DNA from: Streptomyces sp. MNU76
Lineage (GTDB): Bacteria; Actinomycetota; Actinomycetes; Streptomycetales; Streptomycetaceae
Assembly: GCF_020982545.1 (NCBI RefSeq)
Contig: NZ_JAJKLK010000001.1
Span: 1,116,001-1,180,000, forward strand
DNA length: 64,000 nucleotides
Direction of reading: 5' to 3'
A model generated the notes under the pieces. It did not search any database and was not told the origin of the DNA. It saw nothing but the letters and a program-made list of their open reading frames with translations. Both the position numbers and the translations under genes were made by a program. Positions 34,887 to 43,956 of this stretch are shown piece after piece. The stretch's first letter is position 1. Each line of letters starts with the position of its first letter.

Positions 34887-35552
34887 TCAGGAGACGCCGT
34901 TGGTGCAGGCGGCACCCGGCTCGGGCGTCTGCTGGCCCTGGACGTAGTTCTCGAAGAACTTGTCGACGTTAGGGTCCTTCGCACCGGTCACCGTGCGCTG
35001 GTGGCCCCACGCGCTGAGCATGATCGGGTCCTTCTGGTCCTCAACCGGGCTCATCAGCGTGTACGGGGTCTTCTTGACCTTCTCCGCGAGCGCCTTGACG
35101 TCGGCCTCGGAGGCCTTGCTGTTGTACGTCACCCAGACCGCGCCGTGCTCCAGCGAGTGCACGGCGTTCTCGTTCTTGATGGCCTTGTCGTAGACGTCGC
35201 CGTTGCAGTTCTGCCAGACCGGGTTGTGGTCGCCGCCCACCGGGGGCTCCATCGGGTACTTCACGGTCTTGGTGACGTGGTTCTGGGCGAGCTTGGTGCT
35301 CCAGGTCTTCACGCCGTCCGAGCCGGTCTCCCACTTGCCGGTCGACTTGGAGTCACCGGCCACGCTGTCGCTGCCGTTGTCGTCGGACTGCGAGCGGATC
35401 AGGACCGTCCCGCCTACGACGAGGCCGGCGACTATCAGCACGCTGGCGCCGATCGTGAGGATCCGGTTCCGGCGCTCACGGGAACGCTCGGCACGGCGCA
35501 TCGCCTCGATGCGCGCCTTGCGGTCCCCGCTGCTGTTGGTCTTGGCGGCCAT
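34887..35552 (-). CDS. DUF3105 family membrane-anchored protein
   Basis: 221 residues. A charged cytoplasmic N-terminus (DRKARIEAMRRAERSRERRN) leads into one transmembrane helix (ILTIGASVLIVAGLVVGGTV). The extracellular DUF3105 domain follows, with YPMEPPVGGDHNPVWQNC, HSLEHGAVWVTY and MLSAWGHQ. The conserved His/Cys residues suggest a metal- or heme-related extracytoplasmic role that has not been established. ATG 35552. It is upstream of and in line with the DUF305 gene, forming a likely two-gene operon. Confidence 0.87.
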   Translation of the reverse strand: MAAKTNSSGDRKARIEAMRRAERSRERRNRILTIGASVLIVAGLVVGGTVLIRSQSDDNGSDSVAGDSKSTGKWETGSDGVKTWSTKLAQNHVTKTVKYPMEPPVGGDHNPVWQNCNGDVYDKAIKNENAVHSLEHGAVWVTYNSKASEADVKALAEKVKKTPYTLMSPVEDQKDPIMLSAWGHQRTVTGAKDPNVDKFFENYVQGQQTPEPGAACTNGVS

Positions 35553-35760
35553 GGGATGTGTCCTTAGTGGGGGATGGGTCGGATGGGACGGTCGGATCGA
35601 CTGATCGTAATTTGATCCGCTCCCTCTCGTAAACGAGGGATCCCGTCTCCCATGCTGCCCGCCGGCCACGGATGCCGCGCGGTTTTCGGGGCACGCGTGA
35701 CGGGCGTCCGGCGGATGTCGGCCCACTCGGGCATTACGGATGTCGGCGCGAGCAGGCAAG

Positions 35761-35931
35761 ATGGGCGGCAGAGTGGTTGAGCTGCGGTGCGAGCGGTACA
35801 CCTGCCGTACGCCGGGCGTTCGACCGGAGGCCGCTCGGTGGATCAAGGTGCGCAACGCGCACGAAATGGTGTTGTGGTGGGATGCTCAGGTGCCCGACCG
35901 CCTCCCGTGGCTCGGGAGCAAGGCGGCCTGA
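35761..35931 (+). CDS. Possible small upstream ORF in the glnA2 leader
   Basis: The 406-bp region 35553-35958 has no established gene. It contains this 56-codon frame, GGRVVELRCERYTCRTPGVR, ending RNAHEMVLWWDAQVPDRLPW, then LGSKAA, with AGGCAAG before ATG 35761. It stops 27 bp before glnA2 and would be translated first on a common transcript. The composition is protein-like, but I know no family. It could be a leader peptide or chance. The rest of the region (35553-35760) shows a small hairpin TCCCTC/GAGGGA around 35621-35640 and probable promoters. Confidence 0.3.
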   Translation: MGGRVVELRCERYTCRTPGVRPEAARWIKVRNAHEMVLWWDAQVPDRLPWLGSKAA

Positions 35932-35958
35932 CCAGCAAGGAATGGGTGGAAGCGGAAG

Positions 35959-37320
35959 ATGGACAAGCAGCAGGAGTTCGTGCTCCGTACGTTGGAGGAG
36001 CGCGACATCCGTTTCGTACGCCTGTGGTTCACGGACGTGCTGGGCTTCCTGAAGTCCGTGGCCGTGGCCCCCGCCGAGCTGGAACAGGCGTTTGACGAGG
36101 GCATCGGCTTCGACGGCTCGGCCATCGAGGGCTTCGCACGCGTATACGAATCCGACATGATCGCCAAGCCGGACCCGTCGACCTTCCAGGTCCTGCCGTG
36201 GCGCGCGGAGGCCCCGGGCACCGCCCGGATGTTCTGCGACATCCTCATGCCGGACGGCTCCCCGTCCTTCGCGGACCCCCGGTACGTGCTGAAGCGGGCC
36301 CTGGCCAAGACCTCCGACCTGGGCTTCACCTTCTACACCCACCCGGAGATCGAGTTCTTCCTGCTGAAGGACAAGCCGACGGACGGCTCCCGCCCGACCC
36401 CCGCCGACAACTCCGGGTACTTCGACCACACCCCGCAGAACGTCGGCATGGACTTCCGCCGCCAGGCGATCACCATGCTGGAGTCCATGGGCATCTCGGT
36501 CGAGTTCTCCCACCACGAGGGCGCCCCCGGCCAGCAGGAGATCGACCTGCGCTACGCGGACGCGCTCTCCACGGCCGACAACATCATGACGTTCCGCCTG
36601 GTCATGAAGCAGGTGGCGCTGGAGCAGGGCGTCCAGGCGACCTTCATGCCCAAGCCGTTCTCCGAGCACCCGGGCTCGGGTATGCACACCCACCTCTCCC
36701 TCTTCGAGGGCGACCGGAACGCGTTCTACGAGTCCGGCGCGGAGTACCAGCTCTCCAAGGTCGGCCGCTCCTTCATCGCCGGCCTGCTGAAGCACGCCGC
36801 CGAGATCGCCGCCGTGACCAACCAGTGGGTCAACTCCTACAAGCGGATCTGGGGCGGCACCGAGCGCACCGCCGGGGCCGGCGGCGAGGCCCCCTCGTAC
36901 ATCTGCTGGGGCCACAACAACCGCTCCGCCCTGGTCCGCGTCCCCATGTACAAGCCCGGCAAGACGGGCTCGGCCCGGGTCGAGGTCCGTTCCCTGGACT
37001 CCGGCGCGAACCCCTACCTGGCCTACGCCATGCTCCTGGCCGCCGGCCTCAAGGGCATCGAGGAGGGCTACGAGCTGCCGCCGGGCGCCGAGGACGACGT
37101 CTGGGCCCTCTCGGACGCCGAGCGCCGCGCCATGGGCATCGAGCCCCTCCCGCAGAACCTCGGCGAGGCACTCTCCCTCATGGAACGCAGCGACCTCGTC
37201 GCCGAGACCCTCGGCGAACACGTCTTCGACTTCTTCCTGCGCAACAAGCGCCAGGAGTGGGAGGAGTACCGCTCCGAGGTGACGGCCTTCGAGCTGCGGA
37301 AGAACCTGCCGGTGCTGTAG
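35959..37320 (+). CDS. glnA2: GlnA2-type glutamine synthetase-like enzyme (gamma-glutamylpolyamine synthetase clade)
   Basis: 453-residue type I glutamine synthetase fold. Beta-grasp domain FVRLWFTDVLGFLKSVAV precedes GIGFDGSAIEGFARV and the catalytic domain with THPEIEFFLL, PSGMHTHLSL-like PGSGMHTHLSLFEG, WVNSYKRIWGG and NNRSALVRVP. The region around the adenylylation tyrosine of ordinary GlnA (NLYDLPPEE) reads DDVWALSDAE, so the regulated Tyr is absent. In S. coelicolor the GlnA2 clade has been reported to glutamylate polyamines rather than ammonia; assignment here is by sequence similarity. The start is ATG 35959 after GGAAGCGGAAG. It lies in the same region as glnE and nadE. Confidence 0.88.
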   Translation: MDKQQEFVLRTLEERDIRFVRLWFTDVLGFLKSVAVAPAELEQAFDEGIGFDGSAIEGFARVYESDMIAKPDPSTFQVLPWRAEAPGTARMFCDILMPDGSPSFADPRYVLKRALAKTSDLGFTFYTHPEIEFFLLKDKPTDGSRPTPADNSGYFDHTPQNVGMDFRRQAITMLESMGISVEFSHHEGAPGQQEIDLRYADALSTADNIMTFRLVMKQVALEQGVQATFMPKPFSEHPGSGMHTHLSLFEGDRNAFYESGAEYQLSKVGRSFIAGLLKHAAEIAAVTNQWVNSYKRIWGGTERTAGAGGEAPSYICWGHNNRSALVRVPMYKPGKTGSARVEVRSLDSGANPYLAYAMLLAAGLKGIEEGYELPPGAEDDVWALSDAERRAMGIEPLPQNLGEALSLMERSDLVAETLGEHVFDFFLRNKRQEWEEYRSEVTAFELRKNLPVL

Positions 37321-37406
37321 GTGCAGGTCAGGGCGATTTTTCCGCTGGGACGGCACATGGGGGCGGCGGTCGTGGACCGTCGGCCCCTTGCCGTGGGACG
37401 CACCGG

Positions 37407-37970
37407 CTAGCGGAGCACGCGGTGGCGGAGGTAGACGACCTTCGCGGCGAGGGGGCGGGTCTCGACGAGTTCCAGGTCCACCCGGCGTTCGTCCCGGGGG
37501 AAGAAGGGGATGCCGCCGCCGACCAGCACCGGGTAGACGATGGCCCGGTACTCGTCGATCAGGCCCGCCTCGGCGGCCTGGGCGGCGAGGGTCGCGCCGC
37601 CGATCGCGATGTCGCCCTCGCCCGGCTCGGCCCGCAGCCGCTCGATCTCCTCCGCCACACCGCCGGAGGCCAGACGGGCATGGCCCTCCACCGCCGACAG
37701 CGTCGTGGAGAACACCACCTTCGGGAGCGGATTCCAGAGCGCGATCCATTCGCGCTCCGCGTCGCCGAGCGCCGGGTCCTGGTCGGCGGTCTCCCAGTAC
37801 AGCATCGTCTCGTACAGCCGACGTCCCATCAGGTGGACGCCGACGTCCCGGATCTCGTCGATCCAGAAGCGGAAGACCTCCGGTTGGGGCTCCGACCAGT
37901 CGAAGCCGCCGTCCGGCCCGACGATGTAGCCGTCCAGGGAGACGTTCATCGAATAGGTCACGCTGCGCAT
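37407..37970 (-). CDS. Dihydrofolate reductase family protein (RibD C-terminal-like)
   Basis: 187 residues. It starts RSVTYSMNVSLDGYIVGPDG, the usual opening of this NADPH-dependent reductase family, followed by LMGRRLYETMLYWE, KVVFSTTL, GDIAIGGATLAAQAAEAG and VYPVLVGGGIPFFP. The biological substrate of these stand-alone DHFR-like proteins is unknown. ATG 37970 is backed by AGGAGGG at good spacing; the frame is open further upstream but without similarity. It is convergent with glnA2. Confidence 0.9.
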   Translation of the reverse strand: MRSVTYSMNVSLDGYIVGPDGGFDWSEPQPEVFRFWIDEIRDVGVHLMGRRLYETMLYWETADQDPALGDAEREWIALWNPLPKVVFSTTLSAVEGHARLASGGVAEEIERLRAEPGEGDIAIGGATLAAQAAEAGLIDEYRAIVYPVLVGGGIPFFPRDERRVDLELVETRPLAAKVVYLRHRVLR

Positions 37971-38112
37971 CGGGAGCCCTCCTCGGTGACGGATCCGACA
38001 GTACGGCCACCGGAGACCCACCGCGATGCAAACCGCGAAGGCTGCCGACCGGCGCGGCCGTCGACCGCGAAAGCCGTCGACCGCGAAAGCCGTGGTCGCG
38101 CCGCGCGGGGGC

Positions 38113-38676
38113 TCAGCGCGGAGTGCGCAGGCCGTCCAGTGCCGGGGGCAGTGGATAGACGTGCTCGGCGGGGAACAGACGCTGGGCCTTCGCGGTCTGT
38201 CCGGACCGCACCAGGGCCGCGGCTTTGTGGACCCGCGGGGTGAGGTCCGTGAGGCCGACGACCCACTCGTCGGTGAAGGTCCGGATCAGATGGCGGCCGA
38301 TGCCGACCTGGATGCTGTAGTGGTTCAGCGCGGCCCCGCGCGCCGAGCGCTCCGGGTCCCACTGGACGTGGACGGCGGCCCGGGCCACCGCCGCCGGGTC
38401 CGCCGTCGTCAGCACCGCCCGTGACAGCGCCTCCTCCCACCTCTCGCGGGTGATCCGGACCGCGAGCACCCGCTCCTGGCCGGACTTGCCGGCCCAGTTG
38501 CTGCGGTGCATCAGCCACAGGAACGACGGCTTGATCCACGTCATCCGACGGAACGAGAACGGCTCGACGAACCGGCCCGCCCGCAGCGCCGCGTCGGCGA
38601 TCGCGGGTGCGTACGCCTGGTACACCACGATCGTGCGGGCGTCGTAGTCGGCACGGATCTCGTACGGGGAAGCCAT
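38113..38676 (-). CDS. DUF4291 family protein
   Basis: 187 residues. [20 protein letters not shown], then [39 protein letters not shown] and [20 protein letters not shown] are the conserved blocks of DUF4291, a soluble family of unknown function. The start is ATG 38676; a GTG three codons earlier is possible. It is followed in the same direction by the DHFR-like gene after 142 bp, so co-transcription is possible. Confidence 0.88.
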   Translation of the reverse strand: MASPYEIRADYDARTIVVYQAYAPAIADAALRAGRFVEPFSFRRMTWIKPSFLWLMHRSNWAGKSGQERVLAVRITRERWEEALSRAVLTTADPAAVARAAVHVQWDPERSARGAALNHYSIQVGIGRHLIRTFTDEWVVGLTDLTPRVHKAAALVRSGQTAKAQRLFPAEHVYPLPPALDGLRTPR

Positions 38677-38745
38677 GCCCGGCACCCTGCCAGCCGCCGG
38701 GCGGCGGCCGCGAGCGAATATCCCCGCCCGTCGGCCGCGGCCGGA

Positions 38746-39192
38746 CTACTGCCGTTCCGCCAGCTCCGCCAGCACCTGGTGCAGCGGCTCCGTGGCCCTG
38801 CGCCGGTACTCCTGGATCGACCAGCCGTTGCCGTCCGGGTCCTTGAAGTACATGAAGGTGGCGCCGTCGTCGGGGGTGTACTGGACGGGATCGGAGACGT
38901 CGAGGCCGCGTTCGCGGAGCTCGGTGTGGGCGGCCTTGATGTCGGCGACGCAGAGCTGCAGACCCTGGTAGGAGCCGGGGGCCGGCGTGGTCTCACCCTG
39001 GGCCATGTCCCAGATGGCGTCGCCGAGGGCGATCGAACAGCCGGAGCCCGGGGGAGTCAGCTGGACGATCCGCATGCCCGGCATGACCTCCTGGTCGATG
39101 TCGACGTGGAAACCGACCTTGTCCCGGTAGAAGTCCCGGGCCCGGTCGATGTCGCTCACCGGTAGCGGAATCACTTCGAGCGTGTACTGCAT
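38746..39192 (-). CDS. VOC family (glyoxalase/bleomycin-resistance-like) protein
   Basis: 148 residues, one vicinal-oxygen-chelate unit. EVIPLPVSDIDRARDFYRDK, then VGFHVDID, RIVQLTPPGSGCSIALG and MYFKDPDGNGWSIQEY give the paired beta-alpha-beta modules, with the metal-site Glu in the last strand. The dimer would be cytosolic; the substrate is unknown. The start is ATG 39192. The stop is 69 bp before the DUF4291 start on the same strand. Confidence 0.9.
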   Translation of the reverse strand: MQYTLEVIPLPVSDIDRARDFYRDKVGFHVDIDQEVMPGMRIVQLTPPGSGCSIALGDAIWDMAQGETTPAPGSYQGLQLCVADIKAAHTELRERGLDVSDPVQYTPDDGATFMYFKDPDGNGWSIQEYRRRATEPLHQVLAELAERQ

Positions 39193-39375
39193 CCCTCGTC
39201 CTCCAAGTCGCCTTCGACTTTTCGCCTGGCCGTACCGCCATCGCGTCCGGAGGTACGGCTCCCCCTACCGAAGCCGAAAACCGCGCCGGGCGCCACCGAG
39301 AACCGAAAGCCCGCCGCAACCGGGGTGTCGTCGTGCCGCCCACGGCCACGAAGGCCCGTGCTCCTCCGGCGGGGC

Positions 39376-42300
39376 TCACCCCCCGTAGAACAGCTCGTCC
39401 ACCACCGCCCGAGCCCGTCGTGTGATGCGGCGGTAGTCGTCGAGCATGTCGCCCACGTGGCCGGGGCCGTACCCCAAGTACCGGCCCACGGCGGCGAGTT
39501 CGCGGCCGTGGGAGGGGAATGTGTCGCCCGCGCGGCCCCGTACGAGCATCACCGCGTTGCGGACGCGGGTGGCCAGGACCCAGGCCTCGTCCAGTATGGC
39601 CGCGTCCTCGACGCCCACCAGGCCGGCCTCGCGGGCGGCGGCCAGGGCCGCGCGGGTGCGGGTCGTGCGCAGGCCCGACTCGCGGTGGCCGTGCTGGAGT
39701 TGGAGGAGCTGGACGGTCCACTCGACGTCGGAGAGGCCGCCGCGGCCGAGTTTGGTGTGGAGGGTCGGATCGGCACCGCGCGGCATCCGCTCCGACTCCA
39801 TACGGGCCTTGATGCGCCGGATCTCGCGCACGGCGTCGTCGCCGAGTCCGTCCGACGGGTAGCGCAGCGGATCGACGAGATCCATGAAGCGGCGGCCCAG
39901 CTCCGCGTCCCCGGCGACCGGTTCGGCGCGCAGCAGCGCCTGCGACTCCCACACCAGCGACCACCGGCGGTAGTAGGCCTCGTACGACTTCAGCGTCCGT
40001 ACGAGCGGGCCGGTCTTGCCCTCGGGGCGCAGGTCCGCGTCGATGAGGAGCGGCGGGTCGGCGCTCGGGAGCTGGAGCAGGCGGCGCATCTCGGAGACGA
40101 CCGCGTTCGCGGCGCGGGCCGCCTCCTGTTCGACGGAGCCCTCGCGCGGCTCGTGGACGAACAGGACGTCGGCGTCGGAGCCGTAGCCCAGTTCGTGACC
40201 GCCGAAGCGGCCCATGCCGATCACCGCGAAACGGGTGGGGAGCGTGTCGCCCCAGCCCTCGCGGACCACGGCCCGCAGGGTGCCCGCGAGGGTCGCGGCC
40301 GTGAGGTCGGAGACCGCGCCGCCGACGAGGTCCACGAGGGCGCCCTGGTCGGCGGTCGCCGGGGTCGCCTCGGTGCCGTAGGAGCCGACGATGTCCATGG
40401 CGGCCGTACGGAACAGTTCCCGGCGGCGGACGCCGCGCGCGGCCGTGACGCCCTGCTGGGCGCCGTCGGCCCGGCCCACGGCGGCGAGGATCTCCTGCTC
40501 CAGGGGGGCGCGCTCGCGGGCTTCGAGACCGCCGGCGCCACCGGCGACCCCGTCCCCGTCACCGAGGAGCGAGACCGCCTCGGGGGCGCGCATGAGCAGG
40601 TCGGGCGCCAGGCGCCCCGCGGACAGCACGCGCGCCAGGTTCTCCGCCGCCGCGCCCTCGTCCCGCAACAGCCGGAGATACCAGGGGGTTCTGCCGAGCG
40701 CGTCGGAGACCTTGCGGAAGTTGAGCAGACCCGCGTCCGGGTCGGCGGAGTCGGCGAACCACCCCAACAGCACGGGCAGCAGCGTGCGTTGGATGGCCGC
40801 CTTGCGGGAGACGCCGGAGGCCAGGGCCTCCAGGTGGCGCAGGGCCGAGGCCGGGTCGGCGTAGCCGAGGGCCACGAGGCGTTCGCGGGCCGCGTCGGCG
40901 CTCAACCTGATCTCGCCGGGGGCGAGTTGGGCGACGGCGTCGAGGAGCGGCCGGTAGAAGAGCTTCTCGTGCAGCCGACGTACGACGGCCGCGTGGCGCC
41001 GCCACTCGCGGTTCAGCTCGGCGATCGGATCGGTGCGCAGGCCGAGGGAACGGCCGATCCGCCGCAGGTCGTCGTCGCCCTCGGGGACGAGGTGGGTGCG
41101 GCGCAGCCGGTAGAGCTGGATGCGGTGCTCCATGGAGCGCAGGAAGCGGTAGGCCGCGTCGAGTTGGGCCGCGTCCGCCCGCCCCACATAGCCGCCGGCG
41201 GCCAGCGCGCCCAGCGCGTCGAGGGTGGTCCCGCTGCGCAGGGACGTGTCCCCGCGTCCGTGCACCAGCTGGAGCATCTGGACGGCGAACTCGACGTCCC
41301 GCAACCCGCCCGGCCCGAGCTTGAGTTGCCGGTCGACCTCGGCGGCCGGGATGTTCTCCACCACCCGGCGCCGCATGCGCTGCACGTCGGTGACGAAGTT
41401 CTCCCGTTCGGCCGACTTCCAGACGAGTGGTTCGAGCGCGGCGACGTACGCCTCGCCCAGTTCGAGGTCGCCCGCGACCGGCCGTGCCTTGAGCAGCGCC
41501 TGGAACTCCCAGGTCTTCGCCCACCGCTGGTAGTAGGCCAGATGGCTGCTGAGCGTTCTGACGAGCGGGCCGTTGCGCCCCTCCGGCCGCAGGTTGGCGT
41601 CGACCGGCCAGATGCTGCCCTCGACGGTCGTCTCGGAGCAGACCCGCATCATGTGCGAGGCGAGCCGGGTGGCGGCCCGGATCGCCTTCTGCTCGTCCGC
41701 CCCGTCCGCCGTCTCCCCGACGAAGATGACATCGACGTCGGAGACGTAGTTGAGTTCGTGGCCGCCGCACTTGCCCATCGCGATCACCGCGAGCCGGCAC
41801 TGCTCCGCGTCCTCGGGCGCGGCGGCGCGGGCGATCGCGAGGGCGGCGCGCAGCGTGGCGGTGGCGAGGTCGGCCAGCTCGGCGGCGGTCTGGGCGACGT
41901 CCGTCGTACCGCAGACGTCGCGGGCGGCGATGGAGAGCAGGCAGCGGCGGTAGGCGACCCGCAGGGAGACGGGGTCGGTGGCCTCCGCGAGCCCCCGTTC
42001 GAATTCCTCGACGCCCGGGTGCAGATCCCGCGGCTCGTACGTCACGAGCGCCTGCCAGTCCTGCGCGTGCCGGGCCAGATGGTCACCGAGCGCGGCGGAC
42101 GCGCCGAGCACCCCCAGCAGCCGGTCCCGCAGCGGCTTGGCCGCTATCAACGTGTCCAGCACCGCCCGCCGGGCCGTACGGTCCGGTTGCGCCTCCAGCA
42201 GCCGTACGAGGCCCAGCAGGGCGAGATCGGGGTCGGCGGTCGCCCCGAGCGCGTCCAGCAGGACCGGGTCGCTCCGTACGGCCGACAGCTCCTCGCTCTC

Positions 42301-42387
42301 CAGCAGCCGCTCGGCGGCGCCGGCATCGGTGAAACCGTGCCGCAGCAGTCGCGAGTACGTACTGCTCCTGCGCCCCGGCGCCGTCAT
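39376..42387 (-). CDS. glnE: Bifunctional glutamine synthetase adenylyltransferase/adenylyl-removing enzyme
   Basis: 1003-residue cytosolic enzyme that attaches and removes AMP on glutamine synthetase I. Two nucleotidyltransferase halves each carry the GGHELxYxSDxDxxF signature: GKCGGHELNYVSDVDVIF in the N-terminal (de-adenylylating) half and GRFGGHELGYGSDADVLF in the C-terminal (adenylylating) half. Each half is followed by a PVDANLRPEGRNGPLVRTL or DADLRPEGKTGPLVRTLKSY block. Length is as expected for actinobacteria. The nearby glnA2 lacks the target Tyr, so its substrate must be GlnA encoded elsewhere. The start is ATG 42387. Confidence 0.95.
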   Translation of the reverse strand: MTAPGRRSSTYSRLLRHGFTDAGAAERLLESEELSAVRSDPVLLDALGATADPDLALLGLVRLLEAQPDRTARRAVLDTLIAAKPLRDRLLGVLGASAALGDHLARHAQDWQALVTYEPRDLHPGVEEFERGLAEATDPVSLRVAYRRCLLSIAARDVCGTTDVAQTAAELADLATATLRAALAIARAAAPEDAEQCRLAVIAMGKCGGHELNYVSDVDVIFVGETADGADEQKAIRAATRLASHMMRVCSETTVEGSIWPVDANLRPEGRNGPLVRTLSSHLAYYQRWAKTWEFQALLKARPVAGDLELGEAYVAALEPLVWKSAERENFVTDVQRMRRRVVENIPAAEVDRQLKLGPGGLRDVEFAVQMLQLVHGRGDTSLRSGTTLDALGALAAGGYVGRADAAQLDAAYRFLRSMEHRIQLYRLRRTHLVPEGDDDLRRIGRSLGLRTDPIAELNREWRRHAAVVRRLHEKLFYRPLLDAVAQLAPGEIRLSADAARERLVALGYADPASALRHLEALASGVSRKAAIQRTLLPVLLGWFADSADPDAGLLNFRKVSDALGRTPWYLRLLRDEGAAAENLARVLSAGRLAPDLLMRAPEAVSLLGDGDGVAGGAGGLEARERAPLEQEILAAVGRADGAQQGVTAARGVRRRELFRTAAMDIVGSYGTEATPATADQGALVDLVGGAVSDLTAATLAGTLRAVVREGWGDTLPTRFAVIGMGRFGGHELGYGSDADVLFVHEPREGSVEQEAARAANAVVSEMRRLLQLPSADPPLLIDADLRPEGKTGPLVRTLKSYEAYYRRWSLVWESQALLRAEPVAGDAELGRRFMDLVDPLRYPSDGLGDDAVREIRRIKARMESERMPRGADPTLHTKLGRGGLSDVEWTVQLLQLQHGHRESGLRTTRTRAALAAAREAGLVGVEDAAILDEAWVLATRVRNAVMLVRGRAGDTFPSHGRELAAVGRYLGYGPGHVGDMLDDYRRITRRARAVVDELFYGG

Positions 42388-42673
42388 CCCAGGCCTCCCG
42401 TCGGATCAAGCCCGCTCGTCCACACGTCCGCCCACCCGATCGCCCGACTCCGCCGATCAAGACCGTACGGGCACGAGCCTAGCCGCAGTACCTGCGAGAA
42501 GCGCCGGCCGACCGGGGGCGGCCCGGGTGTCGGCGTTCTCGAGGGAGGACAACGGGGCCGTGGGACGGGACGGGACGAGTCGGGCCGGGGCGGCGGGTCC
42601 TGCCGTCCGGGCCGGGGCGGTGCCACCATTCGGACCGGGGGATCCGTGCCCTAGGGTCTGTATGGAGTTGTGA

Positions 42674-43204
42674 TCAAGGCTGTGATCCGAGGTGTCGGAT
42701 CCAGAGGAGGCCGGCGCATAATTCGAGTCCGGCCTGGTAGCTTTCAGGCTTTTTGTCGTAGCGGACGGCGAGGCCACGCCAGTCCTTGATCTTGTTGATG
42801 GTGCGTTCGACGCTGTTGCGGAGCTTGTACAACTGCTTGTCCCAGGTGACGGGCCGTCCGCCGCGTGAGCCACGGTTCTTGCGGTGGGCGGCCTGATCCT
42901 TCTTCTCGGGGATGACCGCTTTGATCCCGCGTTTGCGCAGGTGGGAACGGTTCTGGCGGGACGAGTACGCCTTATCGCCCGCGACTGCGTCCGGCCGGGT
43001 GCGGGGCCGGCCGACCGGGCCGGGGACGTGGATCTTGTTCAGGACGGGGATGAACTGCGGACTGTCCCCGGCTTGCCCCGCAGTGATCTTCAGTGAGAGG
43101 GGCAGGCACTGCGGCACACAGGACAGGTGCGTCTTCGTGGTCAGTCCGCCGCGGGAACGCCCCAGGTCAGCAGCGGCGAGCCGGGCCCTGCGGCGACGCC
43201 TCAC
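42674..43204 (-). CDS. IS5-family transposase OrfB (C-terminal DDE part, reached by -1 frameshift)
   Basis: About 176 residues of open frame. GRSRGGLTTKTHLSCVPQCL, then VAGDKAYSSRQNRSHLRKRG carries the second catalytic Asp. VERTINKIKDWRGLAVRYDK holds the catalytic Glu in the Y-(2)-R-(3)-E-like block. The frame overlaps OrfA, and the fusion after AEKK continues RGAGQEQDGQLDPEREERR. No internal damage is seen, so the IS is probably active. Confidence 0.85.
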   Translation of the reverse strand: MRRRRRARLAAADLGRSRGGLTTKTHLSCVPQCLPLSLKITAGQAGDSPQFIPVLNKIHVPGPVGRPRTRPDAVAGDKAYSSRQNRSHLRKRGIKAVIPEKKDQAAHRKNRGSRGGRPVTWDKQLYKLRNSVERTINKIKDWRGLAVRYDKKPESYQAGLELCAGLLWIRHLGSQP

Positions 43205-43649
43205 ACGTCGTCGTTCTTCCCGCTCCGGGTCCAGCTGCCCGTCTTGTTCCTGGCCGGCGCCCCTTTTTTTCCGCGGCGGCCTTCTCCAGCACGTCCAGGA
43301 TCTCGGGCTCCACGATCATCCCGGCAGCATCATGATGGGCCCGGACCGTGGTCGAGTCCACGCTGACCAGCGACAAGTCCACCAGGCCCCGCTTCGCCGC
43401 CTCGGCGATCGCACCCTGGAACACCGCGGTGAACACCCCGGCATCCCGCCACTGCCGAAACCGGCCGTAAACGGTGGACCAGCGCCCGAACCGTTCGGGC
43501 AACTCCCGCCATTTCGCCCCGTTCCTGAACCGCCACACGATGCCCTCGAAGTGCGCCCGCAGATTCTCCGGGTACGGCCCATACTCACCGACCGGCAGGA
43601 ACGGGGAGACGAACTCCCACTCGGCATCCGAAAGTTGAGGTCGAGACAC
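43167..43649 (-). CDS. IS5-family transposase OrfA (N-terminal part)
   Basis: 160 residues up to its own stop. SRPQLSDAEWEFVSPFLPVG, then FRNGAKWRELPERFGRWSTV and YGRFRQWRDAGVF are the DUF4096/IS427-type N-terminal domain. LSLVSVDSTTVRAHHDAAG carries the first DDE aspartate. The complete transposase needs a -1 frameshift at AAAAAAG (complement of 43263-43269), reading A AAA AAG, a classic slippery heptamer. The start is GTG 43649, close to the right terminal repeat. Confidence 0.85.
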   Translation of the reverse strand: MSRPQLSDAEWEFVSPFLPVGEYGPYPENLRAHFEGIVWRFRNGAKWRELPERFGRWSTVYGRFRQWRDAGVFTAVFQGAIAEAAKRGLVDLSLVSVDSTTVRAHHDAAGMIVEPEILDVLEKAAAEKKGRRPGTRRAAGPGAGRTTTCEASPQGPARRC

Positions 43650-43792
43650 CCCACCGTTTTACCCCAGGGCCCCCGGCTTTCCCAGGCCGGGGGCTCACGA
43701 GATCACAACTCCATACAGGCCCTAGTCCGGGTCGGCGGGTCGGTGCCGCTGGCCGGGTGGGCGGGTCGGTGCCCTACGGCCCTTTCGGGGCG

Positions 43793-43873
43793 AAAAGCAC
43801 GGGGCGCAGCCCCTGCTTTTCAGGGGCGCGGGGAACTGCGCGAGAAGCCCCACCGGGCCGCACCCGACAACGC
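43793..43873 (+). repeat. Interspersed GC-rich repeat next to the IS
   Basis: AAAAGCACGGGGCGCAGCCC, then CTGCTTTTCAGGGGCGCGGG and GAACTGCGCGAGAAGCCCCA is the fullest copy of the family in this window, nearly identical to the copy at 25671-25757. It occupies the remainder of the non-coding gap before the PAP2 gene. A hairpin can form from CCCCTG...CAGGGG. Confidence 0.8.
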
Positions 43874-43956
43874 ACAGCCCGCCCTGCGCACCCTTCGGCC
43901 CGCCCGCGCACCCCTTTGTCAGGCCCTGCGGGAAGCCGCCGGCGCCCCGGCCGGGC

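Larger units (their letters stand above)
42655..43721 (-). mobile_element. IS5-family insertion sequence with CTAG target duplication
   Basis: 1067-bp element. The left end GGTCTGTATGGAGTTGTGAT and the inverted right end match at 20 of 21 positions. It is flanked on both sides by CTAG (42651-42654 and 43722-43725), as expected for a 4-bp target duplication of this group. The intact duplication and ends suggest a recent insertion. It sits between glnE and the PAP2 gene without breaking either. The bordering CTAG is itself palindromic. Confidence 0.92.

Noticed and set aside
35621..35640. Hairpin TCCCTC/GAGGGA near the DUF3105 promoter
   Set aside because: Six-bp arms lie in a promoter region and do not look like a terminator or riboswitch.
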